Positions 32,223 to 41,087 of a stretch of DNA of 64,000 bases are shown piece by piece. The position numbers were made by a program, and so were the translations under genes. Numbering within the stretch: position 1 is the stretch's first letter; each line of letters begins with the position of its first letter. Under the pieces are notes generated by a model. That model saw only the letters and a list, made by a program, of their open reading frames with translations, ran no database searches and was not told the origin of the DNA. The DNA comes from Arthrobacter sp. Hiyo4. Lineage in GTDB: Bacteria; Actinomycetota; Actinomycetes; Actinomycetales; Micrococcaceae. The DNA lies in assembly GCA_002370555.1 (NCBI GenBank), contig AP014718.1:2542001-2606000 (forward strand), in the 5' to 3' direction.

Positions 32223-33284
32223 CTACTTCCATGCAAGCCGGCTGCGCTCCGGCGCCGGGGGACGGCAGCGGATAGCGCTTCCCTCTCCGCTGAAAGTGCA
32301 TTGCCCAGCTGAGAAGGGGATCATGACAGCTTGCCCTTTTTGGTATTCGCGGCTACTGCCGACTTGGGTACGGATGACTAAAGGACCTTCCACGACGATG
32401 ACTATCGAGAAATCCGGGTCCAGCTCGGCCCCGGATTTCACGTGCTCCGCACGGAAATAAGCGTCCGCGGACCGGGGTAACGCGGGCGTCAGGGCGGCTC
32501 GGTTGTCCCCCTCCCCTCGTCGGACAAGCGTGAGCACGTTGTCCTCGGGCAAACCGGCCGGGTTGATTGCCCCGACGGCGACTTCTGTGCTGAGCCCGAG
32601 TCGGCCGGTCTTCGCCGCATCTAGGTCATAGCCCGCCCACTCCATGAGCATGGAGTAGTCGGTAGGCTCTTGGAGCTCCACCAGGAGTAATCCTTCGCCT
32701 ATGGCGTGCGGCAGCCCGGCGGGCACGAATACTGCATCGCCGGCCTGAATGGGGATACGGTGCATGGCAGAAAGCATAGCTTCGCTGTCCTGCCGTTCCA
32801 TGAGGTCGAGAATTTCGTCGCGCTCGAGTGGGCGTTTGAAGCCTACGTAGATAGCAGCAGATTCAGGTGCTTCAAGGATGATCCAGGCCTCGGCTTTGCC
32901 GTGGACGCTACCGAGGTGCGTCTGTGCGAAGTCCCTGTTGGGGTGGATGTGGACCGGCAGACGCTCACCGGCATCAAGGATCTTAACGAGGAGTTCTGTG
33001 CTCGGACCGAAACGCTCGACGTGTTGGGGCCCGAGGATGCCGATAGGGTCCCTACGGACGACGTCGCGCAGTAGCTCGCCGGAAGTGAGTGCGCTCAGAC
33101 CGAGGTCGTTTTCGCCTCCGAATACCTGTGTGGTGGATCCGATCCATTCTTCGGAATCGTAATCTCCGGCCGGGTGGGACCGAAAGGCGCTGAGGCGTCC
33201 GCTGGCCCGGTAAAAACGTCGGATGAAGTGCGGCTCCAAGAGAACCGGTTCGTGCACGTCGATTTCACTAGTGTCAGTCGTCAT
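32223..33284 (-). CDS. manA: Class I mannose-6-phosphate isomerase-like protein
   Basis: 353 residues, intact. Zinc-site pattern PVHIHPNRDFAQTHLGSVHGKAEAWIILEAPE (HxH, then GKxExW), VFVPAGLPHAIGEGLLLVELQEPTDYS, which is the cupin metal-binding region of the short PMI type. It would interconvert mannose-6-P or a related aldose phosphate with the ketose phosphate. ATG 33284 (MTTDTSEID); the frame is open further upstream but reads as noise. A CGTTTAAACG palindrome lies 56 bp before the start. Confidence 0.8.
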   Translation of the reverse strand: MTTDTSEIDVHEPVLLEPHFIRRFYRASGRLSAFRSHPAGDYDSEEWIGSTTQVFGGENDLGLSALTSGELLRDVVRRDPIGILGPQHVERFGPSTELLVKILDAGERLPVHIHPNRDFAQTHLGSVHGKAEAWIILEAPESAAIYVGFKRPLERDEILDLMERQDSEAMLSAMHRIPIQAGDAVFVPAGLPHAIGEGLLLVELQEPTDYSMLMEWAGYDLDAAKTGRLGLSTEVAVGAINPAGLPEDNVLTLVRRGEGDNRAALTPALPRSADAYFRAEHVKSGAELDPDFSIVIVVEGPLVIRTQVGSSREYQKGQAVMIPFSAGQCTFSGEGSAIRCRPPAPERSRLAWK

Positions 33285-33339
33285 TCGGACACCAGCGACG
33301 TTAACCCAGTGGTATCCGTGAGCTGCGAAAACGTGCCAT

Positions 33340-33349
33340 CGTTTAAACG
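33340..33349. promoter_or_regulatory. CGTTTAAACG palindrome upstream of the ManA-like gene
   Basis: Second copy of the 10-mer seen at 30139, in the 307-bp gap between the sugar-binding protein and the ManA-like gene. Flanks CAT...ATG extend the symmetry slightly. The gap length and the palindrome suggest that manA-xylB has its own regulated promoter. Confidence 0.5.
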
Positions 33350-33591
33350 GATGGTCATTACTATGTTTTTCATGAGCCCTTTCAGAGCGATCAATTCCAT
33401 GGCCTGGTCTCGTCGTACGCCCCAGCCCGTTTCTAAGAGCGGGGGCGTACGACAAGAGGTAAACGCCAAGGCGAACAGCGCGTCTTGACTGCGCTGTTTG
33501 GCAAGACAAACTGCTGTTTACGGCGTATTTGGTGTTCAGACTGCCGCTTTAGGGAGCCAGTCCTTGAGGCTGGCTGCTGGCTTCCGTGCGT

Positions 33592-34599
33592 TTAGCTGCA
33601 AGATTCCTTGTAGATTGCATCCTTGGTTGCGGAGTCTCCGAGGTTGTCCTTGGTGATAAGGACGGTTTCCGTTCCGATGGAAGCGTTGACGGGCTTACCT
33701 GTGAGCTGGGCGACGAGCTGCTCGACGGCCTTTGTCCCGATTTCTGCGGGCTTCTGTGCGACCAAGGCCTGCACGTCACCCCTCTGAAGTTGTTCGATCT
33801 GCGTCGCTCCAGCGTCAAAACCAACCATTTTGACATCTCCGGCTTTGCCGGCGTTGCGCAAGCCTGTGGCTGCGCCTTGGGCGGCGAAGAGGTTCGTGGC
33901 GAAGATGCCTTTTAGATCGGGGTTTGCCGCGATTGTTGCCGCCACGATCGAGGCTGCCTTGGCGGGATCGTTATCGTTGATCTGAGCGCCAAGGTAGGTG
34001 ATGCCCGAGTAAGACTTGATTTTTTCCTCAAATCCAGCTTGGCGCGCGTCGGAAGTGGAGGCTCCGGCTTTGAACGCTATGAGCAGGACCTTGCCCTTCT
34101 CTCCAATGAGTTTTGCCAGGGCGTCGGCAGCCTGAGCTCCACCTTTCTTGTTGTCGGTGGCGACACTGGTAAACGCGACAGATTCGTCCGCAAGAGTCGT
34201 ATCCACGAGACCAACGGGGACTCCTGCAGAAACGGCCTTCTTCAGGGGTGGCACAAGTGCCTGAGAATCGGTAGGCGCGATAAGGAGCCCTGCAGGTTTT
34301 GCAGCAACGGCTGCATTCAGGATCGGTGTCTGTACAGCGGCTTCAAACTGCTGCGGCACCTGGGTGTCGACCTTCATCCCGTACTTGGCCGCTGCCGTCT
34401 CGATGCCGCACTGCATGGAAATGTAGAACGGGTCGGTGACACCCGGAATGAAGCTTATTGTCTTGCCTGAGAGATCGCTTTCGCTGACAGCCTTCTGGCT
34501 TACAGCAGGCCCCGCTGTTGCTGTCGTCCCGCAGGCCGTCAGTGAGACCGCGAGGGCTGCGGCTGCGAGAAGGGCAAGGTTATACCTTGTGCTGGTCAT
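33592..34599 (-). CDS. Sugar ABC transporter substrate-binding lipoprotein (RbsB/FrcB type)
   Basis: 335 residues, intact. Signal peptide with lipobox LTAC, then KTISFIPGVTDPFYISMQCGIETAAAKYG, the periplasmic-binding-protein type 1 fold start (PF13407). Hinge and ligand segments include LIAPTDSQALVPPL and IFATNLFAAQGAATGLR. First-in-membrane partner of the permease and ATPase upstream; 12 bp from the permease stop. Ligand not certain: the three-gene set resembles fructose (Frc) and ribose systems. Confidence 0.85.
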   Translation of the reverse strand: MTSTRYNLALLAAAALAVSLTACGTTATAGPAVSQKAVSESDLSGKTISFIPGVTDPFYISMQCGIETAAAKYGMKVDTQVPQQFEAAVQTPILNAAVAAKPAGLLIAPTDSQALVPPLKKAVSAGVPVGLVDTTLADESVAFTSVATDNKKGGAQAADALAKLIGEKGKVLLIAFKAGASTSDARQAGFEEKIKSYSGITYLGAQINDNDPAKAASIVAATIAANPDLKGIFATNLFAAQGAATGLRNAGKAGDVKMVGFDAGATQIEQLQRGDVQALVAQKPAEIGTKAVEQLVAQLTGKPVNASIGTETVLITKDNLGDSATKDAIYKESCS

Positions 34600-34611
34600 T
34601 ATTTTCCTTTG

Positions 34612-35676
34612 TTAGTCGGTGGAGCAGTTCTGAAAAATTGTGTTACCGGTCGCGAGCTTTGCGCCTGACTTGGTCCAGGTAGACGGCCCCAGCAGGACCG
34701 CGCCGACGGCTATCTGTTGCCAATACGGGCTGATGTTCAGCACGACGAATCCGTTCTGGAGCACGGTCGGAATGAATACCCCAATGACGGTTCCGATCAT
34801 CAGCCCCCGCCCGCCAAAGAGGCTGGCCCCGCCGATGACCACTGCCGTAATGGCCTGGAGGTTGTCAGTGGAGTGGCCTCCAATGGTCGTCGTGGCGAAC
34901 CGCGCCACAGACAGGTAACCTGCTAGACCCGCCAGAGCTCCGGCCAACATATAGACCTTGATGAGGTGCCTTGAAGTATTGACGCCGGTGCGCCGTAGCG
35001 CTTCGGGATTCGAGCCGATCGCATACGTGTAGCGGCCGAACCGTGTCTGGGCCAGAACCGTCCCGAAAATTGCCGCAACTGCTGCCGCGATCACGACCAA
35101 GACGGGGACGCCGAGAAGCGTTCCGGACCCGATGGATTCGACCAGGGAGAACGGTACGTTGCGAACGTCCACCCCTTTTGTGATCAGGAGGGACACCCCG
35201 AGCGACGCGCCCATGGTCGCCAAAGTGACGATCAGAGCGGGGATCCGCGCCTTCGCGACAAAGAAGCCGTTGATCAATCCCCAGGCGCTGCCTCCGACGA
35301 TGGCAACGATGACGCCGATAATCAGGGTTCCCGGAGACCCGTCGCCGATCGCTGCCATGGTCTGCGCTGAGACGACGCTCGAGAAGACGAGGACGCCCCC
35401 GACTGATAGGTCGATTCCTGCCGTCGTGATTACGAATGTCGCCCCCACGGCGAGGACCATGAGTATTGACGCGTCTGACAGGATGTTCATCACGTTGCTG
35501 ACTGTGGCAAAGGCGTCGGTGCGAAGAGCGGAGAAGACCACAACAAGACCAACCAGCGCCAGGAACAGCCGGAAGGTGTCACTCTTGATGATTGAGGGGA
35601 ACAATTTGGGGTGCTGATACAGCTCGTCCGGTCCGATAACAGCCGTGGACTTTTCGCTGTTGGTAAGTGCTGACAT
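34612..35676 (-). CDS. Sugar ABC transporter permease (RbsC/FrcC type)
   Basis: 354 residues with 9-10 helices (BPD_transp_2, PF02653). VITTAGIDLSVGGVLVFSSVVSA and ARIPALIVTLATMGASLG and GRYTYAIGSNPEALRRTGVN are the hallmark segments of this permease family. Start overlaps the ATPase stop by one base (TAATG arrangement). Intact. Confidence 0.88.
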   Translation of the reverse strand: MSALTNSEKSTAVIGPDELYQHPKLFPSIIKSDTFRLFLALVGLVVVFSALRTDAFATVSNVMNILSDASILMVLAVGATFVITTAGIDLSVGGVLVFSSVVSAQTMAAIGDGSPGTLIIGVIVAIVGGSAWGLINGFFVAKARIPALIVTLATMGASLGVSLLITKGVDVRNVPFSLVESIGSGTLLGVPVLVVIAAAVAAIFGTVLAQTRFGRYTYAIGSNPEALRRTGVNTSRHLIKVYMLAGALAGLAGYLSVARFATTTIGGHSTDNLQAITAVVIGGASLFGGRGLMIGTVIGVFIPTVLQNGFVVLNISPYWQQIAVGAVLLGPSTWTKSGAKLATGNTIFQNCSTD

Positions 35677-36485
35677 TAGTTCGTTGCCTCCGCTGTTCCG
35701 CTGGTCATGGCCGCCACAAGATCCTCGACGGTCGCATCTGCAGCTGAGAATCGGGCGACTCGCTGCCCCAGTCGGAGAACTTCCACCCGGTCACTGACCT
35801 CGAGGACCTGAAGCATGTTATGGCTGATGAGCACCACTGAAATTCCTGCAGTTTTCACCCGGCGTATGAGTTCCAAGACTTGTTCGGTCTGGACGACTCC
35901 GAGGGCGGCCGTTGGCTCATCCATGAAAATGATGTCCTTCGCCCACATCGCAGCACGTGCGACTGCGACAGACTGCCGCTGCCCGCCTGACAGGTCGGCA
36001 ACGGGTGCCGAGACGTCTTTAAGTTTCACGCCAAGCCGGGACATCTCGGCGCGCGCAGCACCGAGCATGGTGGCTTTGTCGAGGAACCCGAGCTTGCCGA
36101 GGGGACCTTTGCGGAACACTTCCCTACCAAGAAATAGATTGGCGGAAGGATCCAAGTCCGGGGCCAAGGCCAGGTCCTGGTAGACGGTTTCGATGCCGTG
36201 TTCCCGGGCTGCGGTTGGACCGTCAAAACGCACCTCTGCCCCGCGGAATTCGATAGTTCCCTCATCAGGGGCGATGGCGCCGGAGAGCATTTTCACTAGC
36301 GTGCTCTTGCCTGCGCCGTTGTCCCCGATGAGGGAGACAATTTCCCCGGGGTAAACCGTAAAGTCCGCGCCGCGGACCGCTTGAACGTGGCCGAAGCTCT
36401 TCTTTAGTCCGGTGGCCTGCAGCAACGGCTGCCCCGCCGGCACACGATGCGCCGCGGATGCGGACGCAAATGAATGGGAAGTCAT
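35676..36485 (-). CDS. Sugar ABC transporter ATP-binding protein, single-domain (FrcA type)
   Basis: 269 residues with one nucleotide-binding domain: Walker A GDNGAGKST, signature LSGGQRQSVAVARA, Walker B IIFMDEPTAAL, switch ISHNM. Ribose/galactose ATPases of this family are double-length; a single-domain ATPase with RbsC-like permease is the fructose-importer (FrcBCA) layout. First gene of the ABC operon; start ATG 36485 follows a 380-bp divergent intergenic region with two operators. Confidence 0.85.
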   Translation of the reverse strand: MTSHSFASASAAHRVPAGQPLLQATGLKKSFGHVQAVRGADFTVYPGEIVSLIGDNGAGKSTLVKMLSGAIAPDEGTIEFRGAEVRFDGPTAAREHGIETVYQDLALAPDLDPSANLFLGREVFRKGPLGKLGFLDKATMLGAARAEMSRLGVKLKDVSAPVADLSGGQRQSVAVARAAMWAKDIIFMDEPTAALGVVQTEQVLELIRRVKTAGISVVLISHNMLQVLEVSDRVEVLRLGQRVARFSAADATVEDLVAAMTSGTAEATN

Positions 36486-36702
36486 CTTAGATCTCCCGCG
36501 AAGCCGGAAGGCACCGCCGGCGTGGGAGGGACGGGCTTGGAGGCAGCCGGTATGAGTTTTCAATTGAGAGCGACATTGCCTTCACTTTCTGTGCTCCAGC
36601 CGTGGGAGGCGCGGTCATCATTCTCAGTTCGGGTGCAGCCGAACTCGGCACAGCGCCCACGAACTGCAAGGCTTTTGGTTTCGTCTCCAACGTGAAAAGC
36701 AT

Positions 36703-36720
36703 CACGTCATCGTTGACGTG
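36703..36720. promoter_or_regulatory. LacI-type operator O1 (CACGTCATCGTTGACGTG)
   Basis: 18-bp palindrome with a central CG, symmetric except for the two W bases flanking the centre. Its core GTCATCGTTGAC recurs as the reverse complement at 36837. Lies in the divergent region between the ABC operon and the LacI gene, about 220 bp from the ATPase start. Confidence 0.65.
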
Positions 36721-36836
36721 ACCTACTATGATTGGGGGATGCGGTGAATGTCAAGCATTCATTCCTGTATCCCGCAAATAGACAAAAATTCGCCGATAGC
36801 GACTTTTGAGTGACAAAGACTAAGAGATCCGATAAC

Positions 36837-36848
36837 GTCAACGATGAC
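36837..36848. promoter_or_regulatory. LacI-type operator O2 (GTCAACGATGAC)
   Basis: Exact reverse complement of the O1 core, 17 bp upstream of the regulator's ATG. Two sites about 130 bp apart fit LacI-family looping and autoregulation. The rest of the 380-bp spacer (36486-36865) contains no gene; it turns AT-rich from about 36720. Confidence 0.65.
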
Positions 36849-36865
36849 TAACGAAGGATGGGGCG

Positions 36866-37893
36866 ATGAATGCTACACGGCGTCCAACAATGAAGGATGT
36901 CGCTGAACGCTGCGGTGTGAGCGTCAAAACAGTCTCGAGGCTCGTCAACGGCCAAGGAGGCACTTCTCAGGCCACCGCTGATCGAATCTTCCAAACAATC
37001 GAGGAGGTCGGCTTTCAACGCAACCTTCTAGCGAGCGACCTTCGCCAAACAGGCCACTCCTCCATCATTGGAGTCGTGATCGAAGACGTCTCGAATCCCT
37101 TTTATGGCACTATGATCAGGGCGGTGGAGGAGTACGCACATCAGAAAGGATTGATGGTACTCTCCGTAAGCTCTGACGAGGACCCTGTGCGTGAGCATGG
37201 CCTCATCCGCGAGCTCATCTCGCGTCAGGTTGCTGGTCTTATCGTCGTCACAGCCACTGCCGACAATTCGTATCTTCTGTCCGATACCCAACGGGGTTTC
37301 CCTGTGGTGTTCGCCGACCGGCCTGGCAACGGGGTCGAGTGCGACGAGATCCTCCTGGACAACAGGCAGGGCGCCGCGATGCGGTCGACCACCTCCTGCG
37401 GCAAGGCCACCGCCGGATAGGAGTGGTGGCCGATTACGACCACGTTTATACGGCACGCCTCCGGGTGGAGGGGTATCTTGACGCACTTCGAGCCCACGGA
37501 ATTCAAGACGACGCCGGTCTTATCCGGCTCGGATGCCACAGCACTGAACAGGCCGAAAGGGCTGTTCACGAGCTGCTTGCACTGGAAGAGCCTCCCACCG
37601 CCGTCTTTACGACGAACAACAGGTCCACCGCCGGTGCCATCCGGGCAATCCATAGTCGGGACGCGCAACTTGGACTCGTCGGCTTCGACGATTTCGAGTT
37701 CGCCGATCTACTGGACCCCCCCGTTACGGTAGTGTGGCACGACCCTGCGGCACTTGGGCGTGCGGCGGTAGAGCAACTCTTTCGCCGGCTGGAAGGTAAC
37801 AATGAACCGGCAATGACCGAGACGATCTCGAGCCGACTTGTCGTTCGGGGTTCCGGCGTGTTGCGGTCCAGACCGCTGTTGGCCGGGCAGTAG
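36866..37893 (+). CDS. LacI family transcriptional regulator (frame broken)
   Basis: HTH at the N-terminus (RPTMKDVAERCGVSVKTVSRLVNGQGGTSQATADRI, with the hinge-helix region RNLLASDLRQ), followed by a type 1 binding-protein fold: IIGVVIEDVSNPFYGTMIRAVEEYA ... LGLVGFDDFEFADLLDPPVTVV. One G lost near 37378-37380 separates DNRQGA from DAVDHLLRQGHRRIGVVADY. About 343 residues after repair. Divergent from the ABC operon; the paired operators described for the spacer are its likely targets. Confidence 0.88.
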
Positions 37894-37898
37894 GTCTT

Positions 37899-38984
37899 AT
37901 GACCGAAGCGGAAGTCTTTGGGTTGGGACTGGGTGATGCGCGCCGATATGCCGGATCAGTGGCTCAGTTTGCCCGCATCGAAGCCGTCGCGGAGACAAAT
38001 GGTCCAGGAAGCGGCTCACGACGTTTAAGAATGATCAATGGCGGGGGGCTCGAGGTGGACATTCACCCGGACAGGGCACTTGATCTTGGACAGGCCACCT
38101 TCGACGGTATCCCGATCGCGTGGTTAGAAGCCAAGGGAATCGTCTCTCCCCATGCAGTCAAACCGGGCGGAGAGTTTATGCGGACTTTCGGCGGCGGCTT
38201 ACTCGCCACTTGCGGACTCGATACCTTCGGGGCGCCTAGCGTCGACAACGATGAACTGTTCGGCATGCACGGAAGAATTGGGTCTCAACCTGCCACAGTG
38301 GAAACGGCCGGTATCACTGAAGGCTCCCTAGTGGTGACCGGTCGGGTGCGGCAGAGCAGGGTCTTCGGCGAGAACCTCTTGCTTGAGCGCAAAATAGAGT
38401 CTTGCATTGGCTCATCATCAGTCTCGATCACCGACATAGTCACAAACGAGGGCCATCTGCCCCAACCGCACATGGTTCTATATCACGCGAACTTTGGGTG
38501 GCCACTCCTCGCCCCCGGGTGCGAACTGCGAGTTAATTCGTCCGAACGCGTAGGGATCGATCCGCGCGCCGCGGCTGAACCTGAAGGGTGGAATCGATTT
38601 GGGCCGCCCGATTCAAGCTTCCAGGAGCGCGTGTACCGCCACGAGTTCACCGCGAATGCGAAGTCACTGGAAACAGAAAATGTGGAGGCACCTCATGCTG
38701 GTGAGGCAACGCTGCTGAACCGTGAGCTCGGTCTAGGCGTCACGGTTCGATTTGACCGTAGCACCCTCCCCCACCTCTTTGAGTGGAAAATGCTCGGCGT
38801 GGGTACATACGTGGTCGGTCTTGAACCTGCCAACTGCGAAACGATGTCGGGGCGCGCTGACGCTCGGCGCATGAGCACGTTGCCTTTCCTTGCCCCTGGC
38901 GAGAGTGTGACACACAGACTGGAATTCGCGTTTCACCGAACGAGAGCCAGGGGCACTTCCGGCGCACGGGTATTAATCCAATAG
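37899..38984 (+). CDS. DUF4432 family, aldose-epimerase-like sugar-binding protein
   Basis: 361 residues, intact, 5 bp after the LacI gene. It reads as a galactose-mutarotase-like beta fold: INGGGLEVDIHPDRALDLGQATFDGIPIAWL, GLLATCGLDTFGAPS, NEGHLPQPHMVLYHANFGWPLL, and a late GLEPANCETMSGRADAR with the conserved E. DUF4432 enzymes are associated with unusual sugar phosphates or sulfosugars; the substrate here is unknown, but co-location with a ketose importer suggests an anomer or epimer step. Confidence 0.8.
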   Translation: MTEAEVFGLGLGDARRYAGSVAQFARIEAVAETNGPGSGSRRLRMINGGGLEVDIHPDRALDLGQATFDGIPIAWLEAKGIVSPHAVKPGGEFMRTFGGGLLATCGLDTFGAPSVDNDELFGMHGRIGSQPATVETAGITEGSLVVTGRVRQSRVFGENLLLERKIESCIGSSSVSITDIVTNEGHLPQPHMVLYHANFGWPLLAPGCELRVNSSERVGIDPRAAAEPEGWNRFGPPDSSFQERVYRHEFTANAKSLETENVEAPHAGEATLLNRELGLGVTVRFDRSTLPHLFEWKMLGVGTYVVGLEPANCETMSGRADARRMSTLPFLAPGESVTHRLEFAFHRTRARGTSGARVLIQ

Positions 38985-39148
38985 TAACCTCGAGAGGGCG
39001 CCGTGTTCAGCCGGCTGAGCCATTCGAGTTCGGTGGCGGTCTCGGCTTCGTCGCGGGTCATTCGGCCTTCAGCAACCGCCCGGTTCATGCGTGACAGGAG
39101 GCGGTCGTATTCAGCCTCAAGGCCGCGCTTCTGCTGGGTTTCCGGCAT
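38933..39148 (-). CDS. Small hypothetical protein
   Basis: 71 codons overlapping the 3' end of the DUF4432 gene by 52 bp on the other strand. The middle (EYDRLLSRMNRAVAEGRMTRDEAETATELEWLSRLN) is a plausible amphipathic helical pair and reads better than the usual opposite-strand noise, but no family is recognised. Could be a remnant. Confidence 0.3.
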   Translation of the reverse strand: MPETQQKRGLEAEYDRLLSRMNRAVAEGRMTRDEAETATELEWLSRLNTAPSRGYYWINTRAPEVPLALVR

Positions 39149-39610
39149 TGCAGCCGTCTTTGCGGCAATTTGCTGCTGCTAATTCAGCTGCTGTTGTCCG
39201 GTCAAAAAACTGCCCTCAGATGCTGCCGAGTTCATACTGGTACCCTTCATCTTCCCCAATTGTCCCCCCAATAGTCGTAGCTGTCGAAGTTACAGCACAA
39301 CCAGTGCGGTTCCATGGCTCGCATTCATACGCCACAGCCTCAAATGCATCGCCCTGAGCCTGCCGGCAGGCTGCAGCTCAGGGCTCGACCGGTGCGATCG
39401 GTGCGTTACCAGAGCCCGCCCCAAGGCCAATTGGCTAGCGACAAGCCAGATCCAGCTCGGTCACTCGGGAACAGCCATCACAGAAAAGCACTACATCGCG
39501 AAAGCCAAGGAATCTCCCGATCTCACCGACGCACTCGAGCGATTCGGGAGCCAAGAAGGCTACAACAGTCCCACCGCGTAAACTCTGAAGGGAACTGATC
39601 TTCCCGGACC
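39149..39610. other. Junction region without a recognisable gene
   Basis: About 460 bp between the small hypothetical gene and the RidA-like fragment. Composition and codon structure are unlike the flanks and no frame is convincing. It probably marks a join between the ketose module and the aldo/keto reductase segment. Confidence 0.45.
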
Positions 39611-39842
39611 GGAGGAAACCTTCGACGGGCGCCCTCACTACGCAGTCCAGTCCAAGACCCGCCGAGTCGAGAAGACCCGCAACCGTCGAAAAGGTGGCGC
39701 GGATTTCCCGTTCAGAATCTGAACGGTAGTTCTCCGACGACCGCCCAACACGTCCTACTTGGGCCGCCAAAAAGACGAGGCCGCCCGCTTCCACTGCGCC
39801 CCCGAAGGAACGCAAAGTGACCCCGCGTTGGGTTCGCAACAT
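39611..39842 (-). pseudogene. RidA/YjgF-like fragment
   Basis: From ATG 39842: GGAVEAGGLVFLAAQVGR, then SEREIRATFSTVAGLLDSAGLGLDCVVRAPV. This follows the RidA pattern of an AxGLVFxSGQ segment, IxxQTxxxLxNLxxxLExAG and DVVKxTV. The Arg-containing C-terminal half is not recognisable in any frame, so the gene is a fragment or badly broken. Divergent from the aldo/keto reductase. Confidence 0.4.
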
Positions 39843-39853
39843 ATAGTCGTGGG

Positions 39854-40832
39854 ATGGAACAGCGCATCTTAGGCAAGACCGGACGGAACGTTTCAGTCGT
39901 TGGACTGGGAACATGGCAGCTCGGCGCAGACTGGGGCAACGTTGACCCGGCCCAGGCGAAGGCCATCCTCGCAGCCTCGGCGGAGGCCGGCGTCACCTTC
40001 TTCGACACCGCGGACGTCTACGGGACGGCCGCAGCGAAGAAACCATCGGCGCATTCCTCGCAGACAACCCGGGCACGGGCATCACGGTGGCCACGAAGAT
40101 GGGCCGCAGGCTGGAGCAGCGCCCGGAAAACTACAACTTGGCCAACTTCCGCGAGTGGGTGGACCGCTCGCGACGCAACCTGCGGACCAACGCCCTGGAC
40201 CTGGTCCAGCTGCATTGCCCGCCCACCGCGGTGTACAGCCGGCCGGAGGTGTACGACGCCCTGGATGCCCTCGTTGCCGAGGGCGCCATCAAGAACTACG
40301 GCGTCAGCGTGGAGCGCGCCGACGAAGCCCTCGAAGCACTCCGCCACGACGGCACCGCGTCCGTGCAGATCATCCTGAACGCCTTTCGGCTCAAGCCGCT
40401 GGAGGAGGTGCTCCCCGCCGCAATGGCCGCGGGGGTGGGCATCATTGCCCGCGTCCCCCTCGCCTCCGGCCTGTTGTCGGGGAAGTACACCAAGGACACC
40501 ACGTTCGCCGAAAACGACCACCGGAACTACAACCGGGCAGGCGACGCCTTCGACGTCGGCGAGACCTTCTCCGGGTTGACTTTGAGCTGGGACTCAAGGC
40601 GGTGGCCGAGTTCGAGCAACTGGTACCGGAGGGCTCGAGGACAGCGCAGGCGGCCATCGCGTGGGTCGCTGCGCAGGACGGCGTCACGTCGGTCATTCCC
40701 GGTGCCCGATCGGTGGACCAGGCCAGGGCAAACGCCGCCGCCGCCGGCACCATACTCAGCCCGGAGTTCGACGAAGGCGTCCACGCGATCTACGACCACT
40801 ACTTCCGCGCGGCAATCCACCCCCGCTGGTGA
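39854..40832 (+). CDS. Aldo/keto reductase (two frame breaks)
   Basis: NADPH-dependent oxidoreductase of the AKR superfamily: MEQRILGKTGRNVSVVGLGTW, catalytic Asp/Tyr region FFDTADVYGDGRSEETIG, ITVATKMGRR (Lys), LDLVQLHCPPTAVYSR (His), KNYGVSVE, and the C-terminal IPGARSVDQARANAAAAG. Frame changes near 40022 and 40572, each cured by one base; about 326 residues. Substrate unknown. It stands alone between the ketose and amino-sugar modules. Confidence 0.87.
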
Positions 40833-41087
40833 AAGGCCAAGCAGGGTCACTTGCAGGCCCAATCGAAGGTCTCAAACACAATTGCTTTGCAACGGCCGGA
40901 TGTCACGCTGCAGCGACTCTTTGAAGCAGCAGCGCGACAAGCCGGCCGAAGGCCCAGAGGCGCCGTCCGGGCATGCCGTGCCAGGGGTCTCGGGTGAGCC
41001 GGGCCTCGATAACCTGGTTTTCTTCTCCAGCTGGGACCGGGAGCTTGCCGGCTGGCAGGGCGATCCTGGGTAATAAGAGCTCCGGCC

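Noticed and set aside
36486..36702. Small open frames (72-73 codons) on both strands in the LacI/ABC spacer
   Set aside because: They overlap each other in opposite directions, match nothing and occupy the promoter region.
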